From the NCBI GenBank assembly GCA_029218425.1, contig JAQXRH010000072.1, positions 1 to 64,000 on the forward strand: 64,000 nt of DNA, in the 5' to 3' direction. The notes under the pieces are model-generated. The model did not search any database, was not told the DNA's origin, and saw only the letters and a program-made list of their open reading frames with translations. This DNA comes from Bacteroidales bacterium. Lineage in GTDB: Bacteria; Bacteroidota; Bacteroidia; Bacteroidales; Muribaculaceae. Shown one piece after another: positions 17,370 through 25,696 of the stretch. Both the position numbers and the translations under genes were made by a program. Numbering within the stretch: the first letter of the stretch is position 1; the number at the start of each line of letters is the position of its first letter.

Positions 17370-18383
17370 TTACGCTTTTGTGGTGACGGGGGTGGGGGAG
17401 ATGGCAGTAGCTGAAGCTGCTACTGGTTTGGCTTCCCAGCCTAAAGCAGAAGCGCCGAGCACAGCGGCGTCGGCCTCTTTGAGTTCGGAAAGGAGGATTT
17501 TGACTTTTCCTTTCCAGGGGTTCATTACGTTCTTTTCCAGGGAGTTGCGCAACGGGCGCATCAGCAAGTCGCCACTCTTTGACAGTCCGCCAAAGAGGAT
17601 GAAAGCTTCGGGAGCGGAGAATGCGGTGAAGTCGGCAAGAGCTTCGCCAAGGATTTCGCCGGTGTATTCGAAGATGTCTTTAGCGATTTTGTCGCCGGAG
17701 ATAGCAGCGTCGTACACGTCCTTGGAAGTGATTTCGTCGACCGGGATATTGCGGAGGATAGAGGGCTCGGTGCGGATGTCGAGGAACTCGCGGGCAGTGC
17801 GAGCCACGCCGCTTGCCGAGCAGTAGGCTTCGAGGCAGCCGGTGCGACCGCAACCGCAAAGGCGGCCATTGTGGCGTTTCATGACCACGTGGCCGAGTTC
17901 GCCGGCGAAACCGTCGTGGCCATATACGAGCTGGCCGTTGATGACGATACCGGAGCCGACGCCTGTGCCGAGGGTAATCATGATGAAGTCGCGCAGGCCG
18001 CGTGCAGCCCCGTAGGTCATTTCGCCGATAGCGGCGGCGTTAGCGTCGTTGGTGATAGCGACGGGCACGCCGAATTTGTCGCTTACGAGCTGAGCCAATG
18101 GAATTGGGGATGGCCAGGGAAGGTTGACGTTGGTTTCAATGCAACCGGAGAAATAGTTGGCATTTGGTGCTCCGATACCGATGCCGTGGATTTTATCGGT
18201 AGCATCGTTGGTTTCGATAAGTTTGGAAAGCTCGGTGTAGAGTTCGTCGATATAATCTTCAATTTTGCTGTGCTTCTGAGTTTTTATAGAAGAACTTGCA
18301 ATAACAACTCCGCGGGCATCAACAATACCGAATACGGTATTAGTGCCACCTATGTCGATACCGACAACATAAGGTTTTGCCAT
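17370..18383 (-). CDS. ROK-family glucokinase
   Basis: Sugar kinase, most likely glucokinase, phosphorylating glucose (or a related hexose or N-acetylhexosamine) in the cytoplasm. The 337 residues from MAKPYVVG carry the ATP-binding DIGGTNTVFG (about 9-18), the catalytic region ITNDANAAAIGE, phosphate loop TLGTGVGSG, EXGH-type GELGHVVM and the ROK zinc motif CGCGRTGCLEAYCS. The ATG at 18383 is chosen because the upstream in-frame extension is hydrophobic, AT-rich and not conserved in the fold. A -7 box lies 46 bases upstream. It stands alone. Confidence 0.92.
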   Translation of the reverse strand: MAKPYVVGIDIGGTNTVFGIVDARGVVIASSSIKTQKHSKIEDYIDELYTELSKLIETNDATDKIHGIGIGAPNANYFSGCIETNVNLPWPSPIPLAQLVSDKFGVPVAITNDANAAAIGEMTYGAARGLRDFIMITLGTGVGSGIVINGQLVYGHDGFAGELGHVVMKRHNGRLCGCGRTGCLEAYCSASGVARTAREFLDIRTEPSILRNIPVDEITSKDVYDAAISGDKIAKDIFEYTGEILGEALADFTAFSAPEAFILFGGLSKSGDLLMRPLRNSLEKNVMNPWKGKVKILLSELKEADAAVLGASALGWEAKPVAASATAISPTPVTTKA

Positions 18384-18428
18384 GATAATGAATTTAATGA
18401 TAAGAAATGTGTTAAAGATATTTTCCGA

Positions 18429-18436
18429 CAAAGATA
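18429..18436 (-). promoter_or_regulatory. Promoter -7 box for the ROK kinase
   Basis: Minus strand TATCTTTG at 18436-18429, 46 bases before the chosen ATG; no good -33 element. The A/G-rich stretch from 18450 to 18820 contains nothing recognisable. Confidence 0.55.
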
Positions 18437-18822
18437 TAAAAAAAAACAATATATTGGAATTAGTAGTGAAATTTAGTTATTGAGTAGTTGCAAATGTGTT
18501 GATATATAATGATATGGCAGTTGAAAAATGTAAATAAATAGTAGTAGGATGGAGGGCAGGTGGTAGCAGAAAGCCCGGATTTGGGGCTCTTAGAGAGCGG
18601 AATTTAGGGCCGACACATGATGCAGAAGGTGGTGGGCATACCGCGGTGGGGGCAGTTGCGCAGGTGGGGCATCGCTGACGTAGGCGAAGGGAAAGGGGGA
18701 CGGTAGCAGAGGAAGGAGAAGGGGGCGAAGGAGAGTGGAGCAGGCGAAGGAGAGCGGGATGAATAAAAAATATTTCGCAAAAATTTAGCTAATAATATAG
18801 AAAATGATTGCGGAAAAATGCT

Positions 18823-18830
18823 TAACTTTG
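18823..18830 (+). promoter_or_regulatory. Promoter -7 box for the AspT-type transporter
   Basis: TAACTTTG followed by CAG, with predicted transcription start near 18835, giving a leader of about 170 bases before the ATG at 19009. Confidence 0.6.
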
Positions 18831-18901
18831 CAGTCGCTTTTGCGCAAGGTGCATCAGCTAATCCCCCCGAAATCCGTAGCGACGTTAAGGCGAAGCGACT
18901 T
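18831..18901 (+). ncRNA. Possible structured leader RNA
   Basis: Directly after the promoter, AGTCGCTT (18832-18839) is complementary to AAGCGACT (18893-18900), closing a loop of about 53 bases that contains the self-complementary TTGCGCAA and a C6 run. A leader whose very 5' end pairs with a distal segment resembles cis-regulatory RNAs. No known class was recognised; the call is a candidate only. Confidence 0.35.
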
Positions 18902-19008
18902 AGAAGCTGCAATAGGAGTGGCGGAGCGAGGCGGGGAATGTTGGCCGATGCGAAGGCATTAAGGCGGAGAAGTCAAGCTGAAGAAATAGAGTAATAAAAT
19001 ATACCTTT

Positions 19009-20667
19009 ATGGAAGTAATTCAGGAGTTGTTCAAGCCCGGAAGCGTTGAATTGCCGAGTACAATAGTCTTGTATTCGATAGTCATCGCTGTAGGAATAAT
19101 GTTGGGCAAGATCAAATTTGGCGGCGTGTCGCTCGGCGTCACATTTGTATTGTTTGTCGGCATTATCATGGGTCAGCTTGGCTACACTGCCGATGGCAAT
19201 GTTATAAAGTTTTTGCGAGAGTTCGGGCTCATACTGTTTATCTTTGCGATAGGATTGCAGGTGGGACCTGCGTTTTTCTCCTCGTTTAAGGAGGGAGGTG
19301 TCAGGCTGAATATGCTTGCGGTGTTGGGAGTGGCGCTCAATGTTGCGATAGTGCTTATCATATACTATCTGACCGACGATAACACCACGATGGAGCAGCT
19401 TGTCGGCGTAATGTCGGGAGCGGTGACCAATACTCCGGGATTGGCGGCCGCGCAGCAGACGGTGGCCACGCCCGAGGCAGTCGACACGATGGCTCGCGGA
19501 TATGCAGCGGCGTATCCCCTTGGTGTAGTGGGGATTATCTTGGCCATGTTTATCATAAAGTGGGCATTCAGGATAAAAGTTGATGATGAGATAGCGGCAA
19601 TCAACCGTGAGCGAGAAGAGTCGCAGCTGAAGCCGTATATCACATCGTTTGAGGTGAAGAATGAGCGATTGGAGGGGATGACCTTGCTCAAGTTGCACGA
19701 TGTGATAACCTGCAATTTCGTGGTGTCGCGCTTGATGGGCGAAGATGGCAACATCGTGATACCGACGTCGCAGACGCAGATACACAATGGCGACAAACTG
19801 TTGGTGGTGATGTCGTCGCAGGACCTGCCGGTATTTGCCGCCGTACTTGGCAATGAGATAGAGATGGACTGGGATGCAGTGACGCCGAGCGAAGTGGTGT
19901 CTCGTCGCATTTTGATAACGAAGAGCGAGTTCAACGGAGTGGCACTTGGGTCGTTGCGATTGCACAATGGGTATAGGTTGAATGCTACGCGAGTGAACCG
20001 TGCCGGAGTGGACCTCATCGCCTCGCCCGGGTTGCGACTTCAGATGGGCGACCGCATCACCGTCGTAGGGCAGCTTGCCGACATCGACCGTCTTGCCACC
20101 AAGCTTGGCAACTCCATGAAGCGACTCAACCAGCCCAACCTTGTCACCATCTTCGTGGGTATCATCTTCGGTATCCTGATCGGGTCGATCAACGTGGGAA
20201 TGGGAATGAAATTGGGATTGGCAGGAGGGCCGCTTGTGGTGGCAATCTTGCTGAGCCGTTTCGGATATAAATTCAAACTCGTCACGTATACTTCAAGTTC
20301 GGCATCGATGATGCTACGTGAGTTGGGCATCTGCTTGTTCCTTGCCTCGGTGGGGATAGCGGCAGGCGACCATTTCGTGGAAAAAGTGTTCAACGAGACC
20401 GGCATGTGGTGGGTAATATGGGGCTTCATCATCACGCTTGTGCCGTTGGTGATAGTCGGGTTGATAGCGCGAGGAGTGTATAAGATTAACTTCCTGACCA
20501 TCATGGGCTTGTTCTCGGGCGGGTGTACCGATCCCCCAGCGCTTGCCTATGCCAACAACTCTACCGGCAACGATGCGCCGGCGGTGGCATATTCGACGGT
20601 GTATCCGTTGACGATGTTCTTGCGAGTAGTGGCGGCCCAAGGTTTGGTTCTTGCATTCTGTATGTAG
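19009..20667 (+). CDS. AspT/YidE-type putative transporter with two RCK-C domains
   Basis: A 552-residue inner-membrane protein of the aspartate:alanine exchanger superfamily. An N-terminal bundle of about five to six hydrophobic helices (19-185, with LGKIKFGGVSLGVTFVLFVGIIMGQLG and SGAVTNTPGLAAAQQ) is followed by two cytosolic RCK/TrkA-C regions (about 205-365) and a second helical bundle (about 380-550) repeating the family motif as GLFSGGCTDPPALAYAN. This inverted-repeat architecture is typical of YidE/YbjL proteins. Substrate is unknown; aspartate or other dicarboxylates are guesses. It is monocistronic, with a long leader and a strong terminator. Confidence 0.9.
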   Translation: MEVIQELFKPGSVELPSTIVLYSIVIAVGIMLGKIKFGGVSLGVTFVLFVGIIMGQLGYTADGNVIKFLREFGLILFIFAIGLQVGPAFFSSFKEGGVRLNMLAVLGVALNVAIVLIIYYLTDDNTTMEQLVGVMSGAVTNTPGLAAAQQTVATPEAVDTMARGYAAAYPLGVVGIILAMFIIKWAFRIKVDDEIAAINREREESQLKPYITSFEVKNERLEGMTLLKLHDVITCNFVVSRLMGEDGNIVIPTSQTQIHNGDKLLVVMSSQDLPVFAAVLGNEIEMDWDAVTPSEVVSRRILITKSEFNGVALGSLRLHNGYRLNATRVNRAGVDLIASPGLRLQMGDRITVVGQLADIDRLATKLGNSMKRLNQPNLVTIFVGIIFGILIGSINVGMGMKLGLAGGPLVVAILLSRFGYKFKLVTYTSSSASMMLRELGICLFLASVGIAAGDHFVEKVFNETGMWWVIWGFIITLVPLVIVGLIARGVYKINFLTIMGLFSGGCTDPPALAYANNSTGNDAPAVAYSTVYPLTMFLRVVAAQGLVLAFCM

Positions 20668-20762
20668 GCTGAGGCGGCGGCTTGTGCAGGCTTGGTTGAC
20701 GGTTTGAGCAAGAACTCGCGTGCTGAGAGAAAACAACTACTTGTGCGCAAGCAGAAAGCATC

Positions 20763-20825
20763 CATCCCATTGGGGATGAAAAGATATAGAGCGGTGTGTC
20801 AAAATTCCAAGTTTTGACACACCGC
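20763..20825 (+). terminator. Two-hairpin terminator module
   Basis: A small hairpin, CATCCCATTGGGGATG (20763-20778), then a 14-bp perfect stem, GCGGTGTGTCAAAA (20791-20804) and TTTTGACACACCGC (20812-20825). The arrangement, including the first hairpin almost letter for letter, recurs at 54418-54490. Confidence 0.75.
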
Positions 20826-20946
20826 TTGCATTTGAAGCGAGGTGTGCGATAGCGCGGAGCAGTGTGAGTAGTCATGAAGTTAGTTGGCTTGTAAATTGTA
20901 AAATAAGCTGGTTGATTAGGGGAGCGCGGCGGTGGGGATAGGTTTT

Positions 20947-21042
20947 GGGCTGGCTGCATGGAAGGTTGAAGTAAGGAGCGGGACTGTGGGCTGGCTGCAT
21001 GGAAGGCTGAAGTAAGGAGCGGGGCTGTGGGCTGGCTGCATG
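20947..21042 (+). repeat. 41-bp tandem repeat, about 2.3 copies
   Basis: Units beginning GGGCTGGCTGCATGG start at 20947, 20988 and 21029, 41 bp apart. The first two full units differ at only a couple of positions; the third is cut short. The G-rich stretch from 21043 to 21116 shows nothing else. Confidence 0.8.
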
Positions 21043-21116
21043 GGGGATGACTGCAGGGGAAGGGTGTGTAGGAGCGTGTAGGAGAGCGGGATATGGGCGG
21101 AATTAGGGGGTGTTTT

Positions 21117-21148
21117 TTTGATTTTTTCGTTTCTGGGTGTTATATTTG
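21117..21148 (+). promoter_or_regulatory. Promoter of the C10 peptidase gene
   Basis: TTTG (21117-21120), exactly 20 bases, then TATATTTG (21141-21148), a full consensus match, 26 bases before the ATG. Trinucleotide runs (ATT then ACT) fill the short leader. Confidence 0.8.
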
Positions 21149-21174
21149 CGATTATTATTACTACTACTATTTAA

Positions 21175-23676
21175 ATGTTTATGCGTTGTTTTTCATCTAA
21201 GCCTATCGTCTTTTCCCCGATTTTGATTGCAGCGATTGCAGGAGTGAATGCATTTGCAGCGCCTATATCGCGCGCCGAGGCTGAGGCTATAGCCGGGCGA
21301 TACATAGCAGTGGAGCGTGGCACGGAGATGCGCGCCAAGAGCGCTTCCATTGGCGAGAGCGGCGAAGCGATGCCGTATTATGTGTTTAATGCGTCGCGCG
21401 AGCAGGGTTTTGCTATCATAGCCGGTGACGACCGCATTTCGCCGCTGCTTGGGTATTCCGACCGCGGCAGCATCGACGCCGCCAATATGCCTCTGGCGCT
21501 TGTGGCGTGGCTCGACGAGGTTGCATCGGCCGTTGCCTTGATGCCAGAGACCTCTCAGGGGACAGCCGAATTGGGAGAAGCCACTCCGGTGGTGGATGCG
21601 CTTGTCAAGACAAATTGGTATCAACTTACGCCATACAACGACAAGTGTCCGGCGCCCAATGTATACACATGCTGTGTAGCCACTGCGATGGCCCAAATCA
21701 TGAATTATCACCGTTGGCCCGAGCGAGGGACAGGCACCATAACTTATGAATCATATTATGGGTTGAATGACAACGACGACCCGAACACCGCAGGAGTGAT
21801 AAGCCACGATTTTTCAAAATCCGCCTACGATTGGGATAATATGCTGACCACCTACACCATCGTTGACGGCAATCCCAATTGGAACGAAGCCCAAAAGGAT
21901 GCAGTGGCTACATTGATGCGCGATTGCGGATATGCAGCCAGGGTGCAGTATACCACCTACGAGAGTATTGCCTATGACGCCGATGCTGGCGCCGGGCTCT
22001 GTGAGCATTTGGGCTACGAATCGCACATATATCCCCATTACAAATATTCCACATCGGAATGGATGGGTATTTTAAAAAACGAGCTTGACAACGGATTTCC
22101 CGTGCTATTCACCGGACAGGCGCCCCTCGCCTCCAATGCGCCAGGCGGGCATGCATTTGTCGTTGATGGATATGATAGCAACTCCTTCTTGCACATCAAC
22201 TGGGGATGGAACGGAGAGGCTGACGGCTTCTATAACCTGTGTTATATGGTGCCCACTACCCGACCGACCATTTTCTATTCATGCATGCAGATTTTCACCA
22301 CAATCCACCCCCGCAAACCATTCTCAAGCGCAGTGTATAATATGCCGCTTGCGTGCCTATACGACGTAGGTCACAAAGGAATAGAATATTCGGGGCTTGA
22401 TGTAGAGAACAGCGGAGTCGCAGTGGATATCAATGAGCCGCAAAAGGTGAAAATTCATGGAACGGCCCTCTGCTCATCGAGAAAATATGAAGGGAACGTG
22501 GTGCTGATGCTTGCGTCGCAGGAAGGCGAGTATGTCAAGAGGTTGTCATCGCAGGCGGTGTCGCAAAAGGAACTAAGCTCGGAATACAAAGATATGGACA
22601 TCAAGGTTCCTGACTTTGAGATCCCAGCCGGGGCCTTGTCGGGGATTGCCGACGGCGATTATAAGATATTGCCGGTGAGCGAATACAAAAACCATGTTAC
22701 GGGCGAATTGATGGAGCCGCAAACCATTGCGGTGTATGGCTACAAGAAATGGCTCAACCTCACGATTAAGGATGGGAAGGCGACATATACCAATATTGCC
22801 TACAACTCCACGAAAGTGAGGATACCCAAAGAGATAGAAGTGCCCCAAAAGATAGCCTATTTCAAGAATTACACTATCAAGGTCCCGATAGAAAATACTT
22901 CAGCGATGCCTATCGAAGGACGACTCAACTGTTCGATCGTGTCGAGCGACGGCGAAAACGTGATTAACGTAGGGCACTCATATTTCGTTGTATATGAGGA
23001 TATGTGCATAGATGTGCCGATTACAATTGCGATAAACGACACGAGCTGTAGTGCAGGGGAGTATACTTTGGTATTCGATTTGGAAAAGAGCGAAGGCAAC
23101 ACCCTTGACTACGCATTTGAGCCGCCAACGACGATCTTGTATGCCGACACTGAGAATGCACCGTCGGTGGTGATAAAAGGGATTGCCATTTCCGACATCG
23201 ACACCGAGGAAGATATCCCGGTCGACAGCTTTGAATATGACCTTGGGACGATGTTTGGCTACTCATTGGCGGTCAATTTTGATGTAGAGGGATGCGATGT
23301 GCGCCCATTGTCCATGACCTTTGTAAGCACCATCAACGACAAAGTGATAAACGAGCAGCCGGTGTATAACAATAGCAATGAATGGATACAGTCGTTGCTC
23401 CTTCGTGAGGACAATTTTGATGCGTCGAACAAAGCGATGCTCAAGCTGTGCTATCGCGACATATTCACCAATGAGATCAAGCCTATGATGCCAGAGGATA
23501 AAAACACCATCGAGATAACATTGAAGGGCGACGCCAGTGTTGAAGGCATCACGTCTGCCGAGGTGGTGGAAGTGGCGCGTTACAACGCACAAGGAGTGCG
23601 CCTCAAAGCGCCCTCGGCGGGTATCAATATCGTGAAGATGAGCGATGGCACCATGAAAAAAGTGATTGTGAAATAG
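21175..23676 (+). CDS. Secreted C10-family cysteine peptidase (streptopain-like)
   Basis: An 833-residue exported peptidase. Signal peptide at about 1-28 (ILIAAIAGVNAFAAP), then an inhibitory propeptide (about 30-140, with YYVFNASREQGFAIIAGDDRISPLLGY, typical of C10 zymogens). The papain-like domain has Cys167 in TCCVATAMAQIMNYHRWP, His326 in GGHAFVVDGY and INWGWNG (341-347). The residue before the nucleophile is Cys where most relatives have Gly, giving a CC pair. The remaining 450 residues are beta-rich. The C terminus (YNAQGVRL then a GINIVKMSDG-type turn, ending KKVIVK) resembles Bacteroidetes type A sorting tails. It probably degrades host or dietary protein outside the cell. Monocistronic. 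Confidence 0.9.
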   Translation: MFMRCFSSKPIVFSPILIAAIAGVNAFAAPISRAEAEAIAGRYIAVERGTEMRAKSASIGESGEAMPYYVFNASREQGFAIIAGDDRISPLLGYSDRGSIDAANMPLALVAWLDEVASAVALMPETSQGTAELGEATPVVDALVKTNWYQLTPYNDKCPAPNVYTCCVATAMAQIMNYHRWPERGTGTITYESYYGLNDNDDPNTAGVISHDFSKSAYDWDNMLTTYTIVDGNPNWNEAQKDAVATLMRDCGYAARVQYTTYESIAYDADAGAGLCEHLGYESHIYPHYKYSTSEWMGILKNELDNGFPVLFTGQAPLASNAPGGHAFVVDGYDSNSFLHINWGWNGEADGFYNLCYMVPTTRPTIFYSCMQIFTTIHPRKPFSSAVYNMPLACLYDVGHKGIEYSGLDVENSGVAVDINEPQKVKIHGTALCSSRKYEGNVVLMLASQEGEYVKRLSSQAVSQKELSSEYKDMDIKVPDFEIPAGALSGIADGDYKILPVSEYKNHVTGELMEPQTIAVYGYKKWLNLTIKDGKATYTNIAYNSTKVRIPKEIEVPQKIAYFKNYTIKVPIENTSAMPIEGRLNCSIVSSDGENVINVGHSYFVVYEDMCIDVPITIAINDTSCSAGEYTLVFDLEKSEGNTLDYAFEPPTTILYADTENAPSVVIKGIAISDIDTEEDIPVDSFEYDLGTMFGYSLAVNFDVEGCDVRPLSMTFVSTINDKVINEQPVYNNSNEWIQSLLLREDNFDASNKAMLKLCYRDIFTNEIKPMMPEDKNTIEITLKGDASVEGITSAEVVEVARYNAQGVRLKAPSAGINIVKMSDGTMKKVIVK

Positions 23677-23701
23677 GGTACCACGCTACCAATACATCAG
23701 T

Positions 23702-23735
23702 CGGCCGAGGCGAAAGTTTCGGCCGGCTTTGCTTT
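23702..23735 (+). terminator. Terminator after the C10 peptidase gene
   Basis: TCGGCCGA and TTTCGGCCGG pair around a short loop and are followed by TTTGCTTTT. Confidence 0.65.
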
Positions 23736-23744
23736 TGTGCTTCA

Positions 23745-23804
23745 CAAGACGCCTCTCCGAGGCTGGTTTGGAGGAGCGGTGGGCGAGGCTAAAGCCTCTA
23801 CACG
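23745..23804 (+). repeat. REP/BIME-like repeat, copy 2
   Basis: GCCTC-TCC-GAGGC (near 23752) followed about 25 bases later by GAGGC-TAAA-GCCTC inside GCGAGGCTAAAGCCTCTACAC (23783). It is a minimal pair of the two hairpin types seen near 11 kb. Confidence 0.7.
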
Positions 23805-23899
23805 GGACCAAGACGCAGGGGCGAGTCGGGATGAGTGTGGAAGCGTGGTGATGAAAATGGGTGTTGAGATAAAAAAGTTGAAATAAATAAGGCCGAGTG

Positions 23900-23930
23900 T
23901 TGCGAAAAAAATTGATTTTTCGTAGCTTTG
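23900..23930 (+). promoter_or_regulatory. dapA promoter
   Basis: TTG (23900-23902), 20 bases, then TAGCTTTG (23923-23930); the ATG at 23948 is 17 bases further on. Confidence 0.75.
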
Positions 23931-23947
23931 CAGTCAGAAATAAGAAT

Positions 23948-24832
23948 ATGGCACGCATTAACCTTGCAGGGGTGGGAGTGGCATTGGTCACACCATTCCA
24001 TCATGACAAAAGTATAGATTTTGAGGCGTTGGGACGCCTTTTGGAGTATCAGATAAAGAATTCTATAGATTATATCGTGGTGCTCGGGACGACTGCGGAG
24101 ACACCGACGCTCGATACCGACGAGAAGCGGCAGGTGCGCGAATATGTAGCTCAGCGAGTGGGTGGGCGAGTTCCGTTGGTGCTCGGCGTAGGTGGCAATA
24201 ACACTATGGCAGTGGCTCATGAGCTTGAGACAACTGACATGAAAGATTTCAGTGCAGTGCTGTCGGTGGTGCCTTATTACAGCAAACCGTCGCAAGAGGG
24301 TATATATCAGCATTATGCCGAGATAGCGAGACGTTCGCCCCTGCCAGTGATATTGTATAACGTGCCAGGCCGTACGGGAGTAAACATGACGGCGGAGACG
24401 ACGTTGCGAATTGCGCGCGATTTCGACAACGTGATAGGTATCAAAGAGGCGTCGGGCAATATCTCGCAGATGGATGAGATAATAAAGAACAAGCCCGCCG
24501 ACTTCATGGTGATATCGGGCGATGATGGCATCACCTTCCCGTTGATAACGCTCGGGGCTGTAGGTGTGATATCTGTAATTGGTAATGCGTTTCCGAAGGA
24601 GTTTTCGAAGATGGTGAGACTGGCGCGCGAGGGGGACTATGAGAAAGCGTTGCAGATCCACCACCGTTTCACGGAATTGTTTAAGCTGTTGTTTGTCGAC
24701 GGCAACCCGGCGGGAGTGAAGTGTTTGCTCCATGCGATGGGGATGATAGAGAATGAGTTGCGTTTGCCTTTGGTGCCGACGCGTCTCACCACCTACGAGC
24801 AGATACGCAGCGTGTTAACCCAGTTGGGTTAG
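23948..24832 (+). CDS. dapA: 4-hydroxy-tetrahydrodipicolinate synthase
   Basis: Condenses pyruvate with aspartate semialdehyde, the first committed step to diaminopimelate and lysine. The 294 residues show the (beta/alpha)8 aldolase markers GTTAETPTL (48-56), PYYSKPSQEG, YNVPGRTG (Tyr137, Arg142) and the Schiff-base Lys166 in GIKEASGN. The ATG at 23948 (MARINLAGVG) is chosen because the promoter lies only 17 bases before it, which excludes the in-frame upstream start. Monocistronic. Confidence 0.96.
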   Translation: MARINLAGVGVALVTPFHHDKSIDFEALGRLLEYQIKNSIDYIVVLGTTAETPTLDTDEKRQVREYVAQRVGGRVPLVLGVGGNNTMAVAHELETTDMKDFSAVLSVVPYYSKPSQEGIYQHYAEIARRSPLPVILYNVPGRTGVNMTAETTLRIARDFDNVIGIKEASGNISQMDEIIKNKPADFMVISGDDGITFPLITLGAVGVISVIGNAFPKEFSKMVRLAREGDYEKALQIHHRFTELFKLLFVDGNPAGVKCLLHAMGMIENELRLPLVPTRLTTYEQIRSVLTQLG

Positions 24833-24860
24833 TTCGGCGGGCATAGAAGGAATAGGCAGT

Positions 24861-24902
24861 GCCGTGCTCATCGACTTGCTTTTGGCAAGGTCGGAGCACG
24901 GC
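24861..24902 (+). terminator. Long hairpin after dapA
   Basis: GCCGTGCTC (24861-24869) pairs with GAGCACGGC (24894-24902), with a further inner stem CGACTTGC against GCAAGGTCG. No T-run follows, so it is a strong stem but not a canonical intrinsic terminator. Confidence 0.5.
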
Positions 24903-24920
24903 GCTGGCGTTTGCAGGGGG

Positions 24921-25134
24921 TGGTGTAAATCGGCGTCGCTCCGGACGCCATTTGGGTGGGGCGTACGGGACCCCGCACACCTCGCTTCGCTCGGCGTACG
25001 GGGCTACTAATAATCGGCGTCCGCCGGACGCCCGCGAGCGGTGAGGCGAGGCTAAAGCCTCTACACAGAACCAAGATGCCGAGGCGGGGCGATGGGCGAG
25101 GGTTGTGGCGGGCGAGGCTAAAGCCTCTACACAG
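24921..25134 (+). repeat. REP/BIME-like repeat, copy 3
   Basis: It repeats the module of about 110 bases seen from 11091 (GTAAATCGGCGTC, CACACCTCGC, TCGGCGTACGGGGCTACTAA, GCGTCCGCCGGACGCC), followed by two copies of GCGAGGCTAAAGCCTCTACACAG (25046 and 25112). Same orientation as copy 1. The 180 bases up to the gyrB promoter are G-rich and otherwise featureless. Confidence 0.75.
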
Positions 25135-25315
25135 AACCAAGATGCCGAGGCGAGGCGATGGGCGGACGGGGATGTGGCTTTGTTGGTGGGGGTTAAGTAG
25201 GTGGTTGTCAGGGTGATTATGGCGGTGGGAGTGGGGTTGAAAAATTCATAAAAATTTAATATGGGCTTTTGGGCAGTTTGGGAGGTGAAAAGGGAGGTAA
25301 AAAGGTGTTGAAAAA

Positions 25316-25347
25316 TTTGGAAAGAGGTGAAATTTTTTGTATTTTTG
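25316..25347 (+). promoter_or_regulatory. gyrB promoter
   Basis: TTTG (25316-25319), exactly 20 bases, then TATTTTTG (25340-25347). Transcription is predicted to start near 25352, leaving a leader of about 345 bases in which degenerate GTGAGTTA-type words recur (about 25530-25640). Confidence 0.75.
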
Positions 25348-25696
25348 CATAGTTTAAGGAGGGGTGTTATGGGGCTTGAATTTGGGGCGCTTTGGCCGCA
25401 TTTTGTTTCGGTTGGTCGGCTGTCGGGAAAAGGCTTTGAACGAGGTTGTTGATGTCGGTTCGGGCGGGCGATTGGACGATATGTGTGCGGCGAAGAAGCG
25501 TTAACAACGAGGGGATGAGTTCGCGCATGGGGGTGAGTTACGTGGAAGGGTGCGTTGACGAGGGGATATGCGTTGCGTTGGAGTGAGTTATTGGGAAAGG
25601 GATAAGTTGATGAGGGGGTGAGTTAATGGGGGAGGGTAGAAAAGAAAGAGAAAAGAGAATATAAGAAAAAATATAGAAAAATATAGAAAAAAAATT

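Noticed and set aside
18973..19965. Long open frame antisense to the AspT-type transporter gene
   Set aside because: Low-complexity basic translation with many His, Arg and Tyr, complementary to a convincing membrane protein.
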